From positions 1 through 64,000 of the forward strand of contig JAZRQO010000019.1 of assembly GCA_045649825.1 (NCBI GenBank): a DNA stretch of 64,000 nucleotides. The letters are read 5' to 3'. Source of the stretch: RGIG9115 sp045649825. Its GTDB lineage: Bacteria > Bacillota > Clostridia > UBA1381. Shown piece after piece: positions 35,642 to 44,061 of this stretch (position 1 is its first letter; each line of letters starts with the position of its first letter). Both the position numbers and the translations under genes were made by a program. The notes beneath the pieces are model-generated. The model was not told the origin of the DNA, made no database searches, and saw nothing but the letters and a program-made list of their open reading frames with translations.

Positions 35642-36823
35642 TTATTTAGTTTTTTTATTAAGCAGCAGAAGCATAATAACAAACATTGCAGGAAAAACTG
35701 CCGCCGACAGAATTCCGGCTTTCAGGTTGCCCGAAAACGCATCAGCCACAAATCCGAGAACTCCGGGGCCGCCCGTACATCCAAGGTCACCTGCAAATGC
35801 AAGATAGGCAAAAAGCCCTGTTCCTCCGTACCTGATGGCTTCAGTTGAAATACTGTAAATCCCCGGCCACATAATACCAACGGTTGTACCGCATAAAATA
35901 CAAGCGAGAAGAGATATTACAGGCGACGCAGAAACTGCCGCACCCAAGTAACACACAAAGCAAAGACTTCCGCTTAAAAGCATAAACCGCCTTAAGTTAA
36001 GCCTTGTGCTGAATTTTCCGTACAGAAGCCTTGACGAGCCCATCAACACTGCGAACATACAAGTTCCAAGTATATCACCCGTTGCCTTATCAATACCAAG
36101 CCCCGCTTCAGCAAAGGTTGATATCCACTGACTTATTCCCTGCTCACAAGCTCCCGAACAGAACATAAGTACAATAAGTATCCAGAATACAGGCATTTTC
36201 ATAAGCCCGCGACCGCCAACAGCCTTGTCTCCCGTAACAAGCGAAAGGATTGGCGCCTTGAAGAAAAAAAACATAACAACAAATGGTATAAGCGACCACA
36301 GGAAAGACAGCATACGCCAGTTTTCAATGCCAAGTAACGCAAAGAACAAGCTTGAGCCTATAACCACAAGTACATGCCCCCAGCAGTAGTTTGAATGAAG
36401 AAGCGTCATTTCACCGTCTTTATTATCTATGGGGCACGCCTGAACTATAGGGCTTGCAACTGTTTCAATCAGTCCGCTTCCTATAGCATACAACAAAACG
36501 CAAACAATAATTCCTATGTAAGGTGAAGATACAATCGACGGTACAAATGCCAAACCTGCAAGACCTGCAAACGATAAAAACTGACTTACAATAATGCACT
36601 TTCTGTAGCCAAAATAGTCTACCCATTTAGCACTGAGATAATCAACCACCATCTGTATGCCGAAATTAATCACTATAAGAAACGAAATCTGATTAAATGT
36701 TAATCCGAATTCTTCAATAAACTGCAGAAACAACAGAGGCAGAAAGTTGTTAAGTATACCCTGCACAAGGTATGTCATTCTGCATATGCGGACGGTAAGA
36801 TAGTATTTATTTTTCTGCTTCAT
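35642..36823 (-). CDS. Major facilitator superfamily transporter
   Basis: 393 residues with about twelve membrane spans. The MFS loop motif is weak, but the arrangement of two six-helix halves and the sugar/fucose-permease-like feel (long helices, GAGVEQGISQW-like loop near residue 225) support a secondary transporter. The substrate is unknown. The start is placed at ATG 36823 with GGAGGAAGT upstream; the extra 31 residues upstream would be unlike a membrane-protein N-terminus. It follows nifU with a short gap and may be in the nifS-nifU operon. Confidence 0.82.
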   Translation of the reverse strand: MKQKNKYYLTVRICRMTYLVQGILNNFLPLLFLQFIEEFGLTFNQISFLIVINFGIQMVVDYLSAKWVDYFGYRKCIIVSQFLSFAGLAGLAFVPSIVSSPYIGIIVCVLLYAIGSGLIETVASPIVQACPIDNKDGEMTLLHSNYCWGHVLVVIGSSLFFALLGIENWRMLSFLWSLIPFVVMFFFFKAPILSLVTGDKAVGGRGLMKMPVFWILIVLMFCSGACEQGISQWISTFAEAGLGIDKATGDILGTCMFAVLMGSSRLLYGKFSTRLNLRRFMLLSGSLCFVCYLGAAVSASPVISLLACILCGTTVGIMWPGIYSISTEAIRYGGTGLFAYLAFAGDLGCTGGPGVLGFVADAFSGNLKAGILSAAVFPAMFVIMLLLLNKKTK

Positions 36824-36872
36824 ACTTCCTCCGAAATCGAAGAAACGGCGTGTATTTCTACACGCCCTTTCT

Positions 36873-37304
36873 TTATTCTCCGTCATGCTTGTGACACTTT
36901 TTGCAACAGAAATCACATGCGTTTGAATCAGGCTTTATACCTCTCTTTTTATTGTAATCCTCAATTGCACTTCTTATTGCCTCTTCTGCAAGCACAGAAC
37001 AATGTACTTTTTCTGCCGGAAGCCCATCAAGAGCATCCATAACAGCTTTATTAGTAAGAGAAAGAGCTTCGTCAACGGTTTTGCCCTTTACCATTTCGGT
37101 TGCCATAGAGCTTGTGGCAATTGCAGCACCGCATCCGAATGTTTTGAACTTAACATCTTTGATGATGTCATCTTCAATATCCATATATATTTTCATTATA
37201 TCGCCACATTTTGCGTTACCTACTTCACCAACTGCATTAGCGTTCTCGATTTCACCCACATTACGGGGGTTTGCAAAATGGTCCATTACTTTTTCACTAT
37301 ACAT
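36873..37304 (-). CDS. nifU: Iron-sulfur cluster scaffold, NifU/IscU N-terminal type
   Basis: 143 residues. Cluster-assembly scaffold that takes sulfur from NifS. The three ligand cysteines are in VGNAKCGD, TFGCGAAIA and KVHCSVLAEEAI. An unusual extra C-terminal tail follows with a tight cysteine cluster (NACDFCCKKCHKHDG), which may bind another metal or be redox active. Start at 37304 because AAAGGAATTG lies upstream and the extra 29 residues of a longer frame are hydrophobic nonsense. It overlaps the cysteine desulfurase gene. Confidence 0.92.
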   Translation of the reverse strand: MYSEKVMDHFANPRNVGEIENANAVGEVGNAKCGDIMKIYMDIEDDIIKDVKFKTFGCGAAIATSSMATEMVKGKTVDEALSLTNKAVMDALDGLPAEKVHCSVLAEEAIRSAIEDYNKKRGIKPDSNACDFCCKKCHKHDGE

Positions 37305-37305
37305 A

Positions 37306-38490
37306 TTATTCAATTCCTTTCGTAACCTTTTCATAAAGAGGTGACATCTCACGAAGCCTTTGAACGATTTTAGGAAGCACCTCAAGAACATAGTCTATTT
37401 CTTCCTCTGTCGTTTCATTGCTTACGCTGAAACGTATGGAGCCGTGGGCTATTTCGTGAGGCAAGCCTATAGCAAGCAAAACGTGGGATGGATCCAGAGA
37501 ACCTGATGCACAGGCACTTCCGCTTGATGCGGCAATGCCGTACATGCTGAGCATCATAAGTATTGATTCACCTTCGATAAATCTGAATGAGAAGTTTACG
37601 TTACTTGCAGCCCTCTCCGTTCTCGAACCGTTAAGACGTGTGTAGGGAATTGACTTTTCAATTCCTTCAATAAGCTTCTTCTGAAGCTTTCGGCAATGCT
37701 CGTGATTTTTTTCCATATCGTTCACTGCAATTTCAAGAGCTTTCGCAAGTCCTGCTATTCCTGCAACATTCTCAGTTGCGGCACGCTTACCTCGCTCCTG
37801 ACCGCCGCCGTGAATAAGATTGTCTATCTTTACACCGTTACGGATATAAAGAACACCTACTCCCTTAGGTCCGTGAAATTTGTGGGCAGAGATTGATAGC
37901 AAATCCACGCCCATTTCCTGAACATCAATAGGCATATGACCTGCTGCCTGAACGGCATCAGTATGAAAAAGCACCTTATGCTTCTTTGCAACTTCACTGA
38001 TTTCACGAATAGGCTGGATTGTTCCTATTTCGTTATTAACCGTCATTATGCTTATAAGTATTGTGTTTTCTGTTATGGCATTCTCCACGCTTTCGGGTGA
38101 TACTTTTCCATCACCGTCAACGGGAAGATAGGTAACCTCAAAGCCGTTTGCTTCAAGCCAGTGACAAGTGTTTAGTACTGCATGATGCTCTATAACTGAT
38201 GTTATAATATGATTACCCTTACCTCTGTTTGCAAAAGCTATGCCCTTTATTGCCCAGTTATCCGCTTCACAGCCCGAGCCTGTAAAATAAATTTCATTTG
38301 TTTTTGCACCTATGCATTTTGCAACGCTTTCACGGGCGTTGTCAACAACATTTTTTGCATCTGAGCCTATTTTATAAAACTTGGACGAAGCATTCCCGTA
38401 ATTCTGAACAAAATGTGGAATCATCGCCTCAAGCACTTCTTCGCTAACTCTTGTGGTAGCGTTATTATCAAGGTATATACTACGCTCCAT
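37306..38490 (-). CDS. nifS: Cysteine desulfurase
   Basis: 394 residues. PLP enzyme that strips sulfur from cysteine for Fe-S cluster and thio-nucleoside assembly. PLP lysine in SAHKFHGPKGVG (near 206); catalytic cysteine loop SSGSACASGS (near 327). Group I NifS/IscS layout. Its downstream partner is the scaffold gene, translationally coupled. A perfect promoter lies at 38559-38587. Confidence 0.94.
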   Translation of the reverse strand: MERSIYLDNNATTRVSEEVLEAMIPHFVQNYGNASSKFYKIGSDAKNVVDNARESVAKCIGAKTNEIYFTGSGCEADNWAIKGIAFANRGKGNHIITSVIEHHAVLNTCHWLEANGFEVTYLPVDGDGKVSPESVENAITENTILISIMTVNNEIGTIQPIREISEVAKKHKVLFHTDAVQAAGHMPIDVQEMGVDLLSISAHKFHGPKGVGVLYIRNGVKIDNLIHGGGQERGKRAATENVAGIAGLAKALEIAVNDMEKNHEHCRKLQKKLIEGIEKSIPYTRLNGSRTERAASNVNFSFRFIEGESILMMLSMYGIAASSGSACASGSLDPSHVLLAIGLPHEIAHGSIRFSVSNETTEEEIDYVLEVLPKIVQRLREMSPLYEKVTKGIE

Positions 38491-38558
38491 ATCTATCTCC
38501 GTTCTGCCCCACGGCAGTTAAAATTTATGCTGAAAATTAACACAACATATCATCTTAT

Positions 38559-38587
38559 ATTATACTTATTTTTCCTTAAGATGTCAA
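38559..38587 (-). promoter_or_regulatory. Promoter of nifS-nifU
   Basis: Minus strand TTGACA, a 17-base spacer and TATAAT (plus-strand ATTATA at 38559-38564). No Rrf2-type regulator gene or obvious operator is nearby. Confidence 0.85.
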
Positions 38588-38642
38588 TAGTATTTCAGAA
38601 ACACGAAAATATTATTTGAATTTTCAAAAAATTATATACAAT

Positions 38643-38671
38643 TTGCTTTTTTTATTGTATAATAATATAAA
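38643..38671 (+). promoter_or_regulatory. Promoter of tmcAL
   Basis: TTGCTT at 38643-38648, a 17-base spacer and TATAAA at 38666-38671. A better TATAAT lies at 38658 but has no -35 at a proper distance. Divergent from the nifS promoter. Confidence 0.55.
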
Positions 38672-38716
38672 TTGTAAACAACAAAAAAGTAATTAAATCA
38701 GCAGGTAAAAATAAAA

Positions 38717-39877
38717 ATGGGAAATAAAAGAAAAGTATGCGGAATTATAGCTGAATACAACCCTTTTCACAACGGGCATAAATATCAGCTCGACCTGATT
38801 AAAAAAGAATATGATACCATTATCGTTGTAATGAGCGGAAGCTTTACCCAAAGAGGCGACGTTGCTATCATTGACAAGTGGAGCCGTGCAGAAACTGCAC
38901 TTATTTCAGGTGCAGACCTTGTTATTGAGCTTCCCTGCGTATTTGCTATGAATACGGCTGAAAGATTTGCTTTCGGTGGCATAAGCATTTTGAACAACCT
39001 CGGTTGCGTTGATGCTATAAGTTTCGGCTCAGAGTGCGGAGATATAGAAGTTTTAATAAAATCAGCCCAAATGCTCTTAAATGAAACCCCTGAGCAAGCA
39101 AAAAAACTTCAAAAGCTTATGAATAAGGGAATACCCTATGCCGCGGCACGTGAGCAGGTTTTCTCGGATATACCGTGCGGAATACTGAGCTCACCGAACA
39201 ATATTCTGGGGATTGAATATATAAAGCAGCTTCTGCTTTCAAAAAGCACACTTCTCCCCATCACTCACAAACGGGCGGGAGCAGATTACAACAGCACTGC
39301 ACTTTCAGATGAGCTTTCATCCGCCTCGGCTATAAGAGCAAATGCTGAACACTCCGAAATCAAAAACCAAATGCCCTCCGAAGTGTATGAGATATATAAG
39401 AGAGCCACAAAACACTATTTATCAGGGCTTGACACTGCAGCACTTTATTTTATACGTACAGGCGGACCCGAAGCACTAAAGAATTCTCTTGAGTGCGTGG
39501 AAGGAATTGAAAACAGGATATACGAGGCTTCAAAAAAATGCAGAGGCATTGAGGAAATTGCAGACTTTTGCTCAACAAAGCGGTACACCAAAGCAAAAGT
39601 AAGGCGGATTATACTTTCTTCAATGCTTGGAATTGAAAAAGACTTATGTAGGGAAGCTCCCTCTTATGCAAGAGTGCTTGGTGCTACAGACAAGGGAAAA
39701 GCTATCCTTTCCGAAATAAAGAAAAAATCCCACCTTTCTCTCGTTACAAAAACTGCGGATTATAAAGAAGATAATAAAATGTTCCAAAAAGATATTCTTG
39801 CAACGGATATATGGGCAATTTGTTCAACTGAAAGCTCAAGCGGATTGGATTTTGTCACATCTCCCATTATACTTTAA
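38717..39877 (+). CDS. tmcAL: tRNA(Met) cytidine acetate ligase TmcAL
   Basis: 386 residues. Makes N4-acetylcytidine at the wobble base of elongator tRNA-Met, using acetate and ATP. The nucleotidyltransferase motif HNGH (EYNPFHNGHKYQ, near residue 15) and family-specific VMSGSFTQRGDVAIIDKWSRA identify it (YlbM family). Length typical. It is the only plus-strand chromosomal gene in this part, just beyond the nifS promoter. Confidence 0.93.
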   Translation: MGNKRKVCGIIAEYNPFHNGHKYQLDLIKKEYDTIIVVMSGSFTQRGDVAIIDKWSRAETALISGADLVIELPCVFAMNTAERFAFGGISILNNLGCVDAISFGSECGDIEVLIKSAQMLLNETPEQAKKLQKLMNKGIPYAAAREQVFSDIPCGILSSPNNILGIEYIKQLLLSKSTLLPITHKRAGADYNSTALSDELSSASAIRANAEHSEIKNQMPSEVYEIYKRATKHYLSGLDTAALYFIRTGGPEALKNSLECVEGIENRIYEASKKCRGIEEIADFCSTKRYTKAKVRRIILSSMLGIEKDLCREAPSYARVLGATDKGKAILSEIKKKSHLSLVTKTADYKEDNKMFQKDILATDIWAICSTESSSGLDFVTSPIIL

Positions 39878-39880
39878 CAG

Positions 39881-40101
39881 TAAAAAAGATTTAAAAATCT
39901 TCAACCCCCTGACCCCCATTCTTGGGGGCATAAAGGTAATCTTTTTTTGAATAAGCTAATTTGCGCACGTTGCGCACAAATTCCTATATTATAAAAAAGA
40001 TCTAAAAATCTTCAACCCCTGACCCCATTCTTGGGGGCATAAAGGTAATCTTTTTTTGAATAAGCTAATTTGCGCACGTTGCGCGCAAATTCCTATATTA
40101 T
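39881..40101 (+). repeat. Two tandem copies of a 110-base hairpin unit
   Basis: Units 39881-39991 and 39992-40100 are nearly identical, differing mainly by single-base indels in C/G runs. Each holds a terminator-like hairpin (AAAAAAGAT..ATCTTTTTTT with CCCCCATT..TTGGGGG inside) and a second palindrome (AATTTGCGC with GCGCAAATT in unit 2, one mismatch in unit 1). They lie after tmcAL. Duplicated terminators or a mobile intergenic repeat are both possible. Confidence 0.75.
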
Positions 40102-40145
40102 AAAAAAGCCATTGAAACCTTTGATAGGTATCAATAGCTTTTTTT
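40102..40145. terminator. Bidirectional terminator between tmcAL and the RyR gene
   Basis: AAAAAAGC..ATTGA pairs with TCAAT.GCTTTTTTT around a loop with AACC/GGTA. It serves the minus-strand RyR operon and the plus-strand side. Confidence 0.7.
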
Positions 40146-40151
40146 CAGGTG

Positions 40152-40436
40152 TTATTTATTTTTTGTGATTTCATATCCCAACTTCACAATAAGCTTCAGA
40201 GTTTCTATTGCTGTACGTCTGTCGTACTCCTTTTCTTCGTCGGAAAGGCTTTCGTATTCTACAAGGCAGGGATGCAGCTTTTTTCCGTCATCACGCATTT
40301 CGCCATACTTCCAGCCATCTGCCATTCTGCCTGCACTCCACACCTCATGAGTGTTTTTTGCAAGCTCCTCGGAAAGCTTCATTATATCACTGCCGAGAAC
40401 AACATCTTCGGTGTTAACAGGTTTTGGTACATACAT
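40152..40436 (-). CDS. Stand-alone RyR-domain protein
   Basis: 94 residues covering one whole RyR domain and little else. Family positions visible: YVPKPVNTEDV at the N-terminus, ELAKNTHEVWSAGRMADGW, KKLHPCLVEYESLSDEEKEYDRRTA and a C-terminal LGYEI. RyR repeats occur in ryanodine receptors and in bacterial conflict proteins, where a nucleotide-ligand-binding role has been proposed. AAGGAG lies eight bases before the ATG. Third gene of the CARF-RyR operon; perhaps a ligand sensor, an antidote or a decoy. The function is inferred. Confidence 0.85.
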   Translation of the reverse strand: MYVPKPVNTEDVVLGSDIMKLSEELAKNTHEVWSAGRMADGWKYGEMRDDGKKLHPCLVEYESLSDEEKEYDRRTAIETLKLIVKLGYEITKNK

Positions 40437-40451
40437 AATTAAAACTCCTTC

Positions 40452-42629
40452 TTAAAAATCATACTCAGGATAATCATATTTCTTATAATCTTCCTTATCA
40501 CCGTTCATCTTATCAATATTAAGGGAAACTATATCCAGCATATCATTTCTTTCTTTTGCCTCTTTAGAAAACAGATTTGCTTTTTTACCTTGCATATCAC
40601 ACTCAACTATACAAGGATGAAGCTTAAGATCAAGATTTTTATATTCATTTGTTATATTGCTGTATACGGTAAAATCCTCAGGGCATCTCATTCCGCAGGC
40701 TCTCATATATGCATTCCATCTTCTGTGTTCAAGCCAGGCAAGCCTATTGCTGAGTTTTTTATCCCCTTTATAAAGGTTTTTGTATCGTTCAAGGTCCGCC
40801 TTTTGCACACCAAAGTAATCACACTTCGAATAAACAGATGCAGTTACTTCCCCTACTGAGAAGACCTTATATTTTATGTGTGCCGCACGGGCAATATCCG
40901 ACCAATAGCTATAAAAATCTTTTTCTTTGTTCTTTGCTCTGTCAGTAACGCTCTGCTTAATAGAGTCGTAGGACTTTCCTACCTCATCTGCAGCGGCAAT
41001 TGTATCTTCCATAAAAACATTCTTTTTATGGTAAACCTCATCAAGAGCACCAAAAGCATGCATATAAATTCCGTTATATATTTTTTTGCTGCTCAAACTG
41101 TTTCGATTAAGAGCATCACAAAGCTCGGAATTATAAATTACATATGAAATCACGGATTTTTTCTTGGATTTTTGTTTAAGTCGATATGTTGCTACAGATT
41201 TCTTTATTTTATCGGCTACCGCAAGATTGACCTCATCCGATCCGAGAGCCACAACAAAATAGTCAGTGGATGCGAGTCTGAATCCATCATTCTCGGTAGT
41301 AAGAAGTGTATCTATATTTGTGTTTTTAAGGTCTTTACAGAAATATCTGAATTTGAAATAAGGCTGCGCCATATCCTCGCCGTCAGGATATATCTTTAGT
41401 AAATCACAAGGCTCCGAAGTCATTAAAATGTCAGGATTTATGTAATCAATTTTGTTTCTGAACTCGTTTTCACTCTCAATTGATACAACATTTATACAAA
41501 GTTCAACATCCAAAAGTTGTCCAAACCAATACGCAGACAAAAATGCTTCCGTTCCGATTTCCCCCACCCCCATAATAGTTACATTAAGGGTTTTATTACC
41601 ATTTTCTCCCACAAGTGGCTCATAAAGCGGCAATGAATAGAAGAGATTACGTACAAGATTTTTCTTGCCGTTAACAGGAATTACTTTAGGCTTCTGCGGC
41701 TCTAACTTTGCTTTTATCTTTTTGGCAAGCTTAATTATACCCTTACTGTTGTTATTGTTTTCTTCTTTTTTTGCCAATCGTTTCTTTATATACTCTTCTA
41801 TTTCGCATCCTGCAACGGCAAAGGTATCATCACTGTTAAATAAATATATTTTTGTGTTTCTTAAAACTTTAAGTTTTTTCTGCTCCGAAAGTGCAGAAAG
41901 AGCCTGAAGATTATCTATCTCATTATTGTCCATAAGATAAATATTCTTCTTTCCCACACTTCTTAAATGGGTATGAAGCAAATCATCGCTTATACATATT
42001 GCACCTATGCTTTTAGCACCCAGGTAAAGCTCTGTAATTCTTTCTTCCGAATCGGTATAAACGTCCGTAAATACTATGCAACAACGTGTAAAGCTGTTTT
42101 TAGAGTTACGAAGACTTTTTGCAAGAGCCAATGATTTTTCGTTTAGCTCACTGAAATAATGCATCTCTTTCCATACAAACAATCGGTTGCATATAACAAA
42201 CCTTATTCTGGGATAAATGCTTGCCACCACTTCGATTATCAAAGCACCTCCCGTAACAGGTGCAAGTATAAACAAAAGTGATGTATATATATTTATTGCC
42301 ATACTGTTATACACTGCGCTTACAACGCTCATAACCTCGCTATAGCTTCCGTCAAGAGCGAAAGTTCTGAGAGTTTCAATAAGGGCAAAGAAAACTTTGT
42401 TTTCATCAACCATCTGTATTTCTTTAGACGCCAAAAACGCATCCGTTATACCATGACGTAGACAAAACACCGCCGCACCTATCAGAAATAAAGGCAAAAA
42501 TTTAATTCCCTTTGAATTTGTCTTTCTCTTTGTTCTAAGCAGAAAAAATACCAAGACTAAAACATATACTGCAAAAAACATAATAGACATCTTTATCCCG
42601 CCATCGAGTTGCGTAAAGCTCCTAAACAT
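40452..42629 (-). CDS. Membrane protein with TrkA-like Rossmann domains and C-terminal RyR domain
   Basis: 725 residues. Three membrane spans near 15-32, 43-58 and 115-137. A first alpha/beta domain (about 178-275) is followed by a linker and a second Rossmann with IMGVGEIGTEAFL (glycine loop at 354-359), like TrkA-N domains. A C-terminal RyR-like segment (from about 628: LAWLEHRRWNAYMRA, then KLHPCIVEC) matches the small downstream gene. Such TrkA/RyR membrane architecture suggests a ligand-gated effector acting on the membrane, as with Cam1-type defence effectors. Start at 42629 with GAGGTG upstream. Middle gene of the operon, spaced 15 bases on either side. Confidence 0.75.
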   Translation of the reverse strand: MFRSFTQLDGGIKMSIMFFAVYVLVLVFFLLRTKRKTNSKGIKFLPLFLIGAAVFCLRHGITDAFLASKEIQMVDENKVFFALIETLRTFALDGSYSEVMSVVSAVYNSMAINIYTSLLFILAPVTGGALIIEVVASIYPRIRFVICNRLFVWKEMHYFSELNEKSLALAKSLRNSKNSFTRCCIVFTDVYTDSEERITELYLGAKSIGAICISDDLLHTHLRSVGKKNIYLMDNNEIDNLQALSALSEQKKLKVLRNTKIYLFNSDDTFAVAGCEIEEYIKKRLAKKEENNNNSKGIIKLAKKIKAKLEPQKPKVIPVNGKKNLVRNLFYSLPLYEPLVGENGNKTLNVTIMGVGEIGTEAFLSAYWFGQLLDVELCINVVSIESENEFRNKIDYINPDILMTSEPCDLLKIYPDGEDMAQPYFKFRYFCKDLKNTNIDTLLTTENDGFRLASTDYFVVALGSDEVNLAVADKIKKSVATYRLKQKSKKKSVISYVIYNSELCDALNRNSLSSKKIYNGIYMHAFGALDEVYHKKNVFMEDTIAAADEVGKSYDSIKQSVTDRAKNKEKDFYSYWSDIARAAHIKYKVFSVGEVTASVYSKCDYFGVQKADLERYKNLYKGDKKLSNRLAWLEHRRWNAYMRACGMRCPEDFTVYSNITNEYKNLDLKLHPCIVECDMQGKKANLFSKEAKERNDMLDIVSLNIDKMNGDKEDYKKYDYPEYDF

Positions 42630-42643
42630 ATTAATTACACCTC

Positions 42644-43846
42644 TTACTTAGTAATTTTTTCTAACACCGATGTAAATTCATCTTCGCTCATTTTATGTAT
42701 ATCCTCAACAATTTTAATATCCATATCCTTACCCCGTGTAAGAATATAATCTCTGCTGTTAGGGTCGGAGCTGATATATGTTGTAAGCAGTATCTTCTTT
42801 GCATATTTCCCACCAATTTTGCGGGCAACAGTATCAAGCTCATAAAGAGCTTCTTTGTGAACAGTACCGTTTTTACAGGAAACAAACACAGGGACCATTC
42901 CACGCATAAGGAAAATGTCTATTTCGTTTGTAGTATCCACTTCTGCTTTGTAATATCCATGGAATTTCCCATCCCAGTCAACAATTGCTCCGATTTCTAT
43001 ATCGCTGAAATATCCCACGTTTTGTGAATTTATTTTATGTGCTGTCATATATGCATAAAGCTCCAGAATATTCCCTGCCTTTGTAAGACAACGGCGTATC
43101 TGCTCGTTTTTGTAACGAAATGTTACCCTGTCCTGTTTAAGGTGAAATGCCTGTATCAGCCCTTCCGCTTCAAGGTCACGGATTATATCAATATTCATAT
43201 ATGTATCAGCACCCTTGCTTCTCATAAATGCCAGGTCTGCATCAACATATATTCCACCCCATCCGAACTCCTCGAAACTCCCGAAAACATTAGCCTGACG
43301 GTTCCAGTGCCTGCAATTGTTTCGGCAAATACCCCAAGTAGCTAATATATCTGCCTGAAACTCATCATCCATATCCCAGGGTGTTGTATTATGGACAAGA
43401 GAGCCGCCATTTAGTATAACACTCTCCTCTACCGTCAGCGCCGAGTTCATACAATCAGTTAATTCGTCACTATTTCTGACAGGAATAAATGCACCTTTTT
43501 TTATATCGAACTGCACCATTGGTATGTTCTTTTCACTTGCTACCAATCCCATAGCAGCAAGAACAAGCTCTTTACCCCCTGTTAAGTCAAAACAACAATC
43601 GGGGTATTTATCAGTAAGAGAGTTCAACCTATCAACTATCATATCAAAATTGTACCTTCCCACAATTTCGTACAGAAGCTCTATTTTAATTCCTCTCATT
43701 TTAAGGAAAGCTTCTATATCGTCTTTCCGTTTATTTGTCATGGTTTCTTTAAATCCCACAAAAACCATACGCTCAGGTAAAAGCCTCAGCCCTGCCACCA
43801 CATTTTCTATCTGACAAACGTCAAAAAGTTCTATTACCGTATTAAT
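42644..43846 (-). CDS. Card1/Can2-like CARF-nuclease (DUF1887)
   Basis: 400 residues if translation starts at ATT 43846; a GTG at 43801 would give 385. The upstream in-frame part VIELFDVCQIENVVAGLR matches the expected family N-terminus, and AAAGGATG lies eight bases before ATT. The N-terminal CARF-like domain has DLTGGKEL (about 87-94). A winged-helix segment is in the middle. The C-terminal PD-(D/E)XK region has NEID (Asp 310) and VFVSCKNG, where Ser 323 stands in the acidic position before Lys 325, then ALYELDTVARKIGGKYAKK. In CRISPR type III systems such proteins are activated by cyclic tetra-adenylate to cut RNA or DNA. No CRISPR locus is present here, so another ligand source is implied. 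Confidence 0.8.
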   Translation of the reverse strand: MNTVIELFDVCQIENVVAGLRLLPERMVFVGFKETMTNKRKDDIEAFLKMRGIKIELLYEIVGRYNFDMIVDRLNSLTDKYPDCCFDLTGGKELVLAAMGLVASEKNIPMVQFDIKKGAFIPVRNSDELTDCMNSALTVEESVILNGGSLVHNTTPWDMDDEFQADILATWGICRNNCRHWNRQANVFGSFEEFGWGGIYVDADLAFMRSKGADTYMNIDIIRDLEAEGLIQAFHLKQDRVTFRYKNEQIRRCLTKAGNILELYAYMTAHKINSQNVGYFSDIEIGAIVDWDGKFHGYYKAEVDTTNEIDIFLMRGMVPVFVSCKNGTVHKEALYELDTVARKIGGKYAKKILLTTYISSDPNSRDYILTRGKDMDIKIVEDIHKMSEDEFTSVLEKITK

Positions 43847-43995
43847 TTAAAACACATCCTTTTGTTTATAAACACATTAAAAATATTTCTTTTATAATTT
43901 CATAATCCATTTCAATGTAGCTTCGTGCAATTCTTTGTTTACCTAAAGCACAAGACTACAAATCGCCCGATGCATAGAAAAGCACCTGTATCTAC

Positions 43996-44024
43996 ATTAT
44001 ATCACTATTTTTTATGTCAGTCAA
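43996..44024 (-). promoter_or_regulatory. Promoter of the CARF-RyR operon
   Basis: Minus strand TTGACT, a 17-base spacer and TATAAT with a TG before it. The leader to the ATT start would be about 140 bases, and I see no gene in it. Confidence 0.8.
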
Positions 44025-44025
44025 C

Positions 44026-44057
44026 AAAAAACGACAGGTTTATCACCTGCCGTTTTA
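44026..44057 (-). terminator. Terminator of tyrS
   Basis: Minus strand ACGGCAGGT and ACCTGTCGT (one G-U pair) around GATAA, followed by a T run. It ends just before the CARF operon promoter. Confidence 0.85.
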
Positions 44058-44061
44058 AAAA

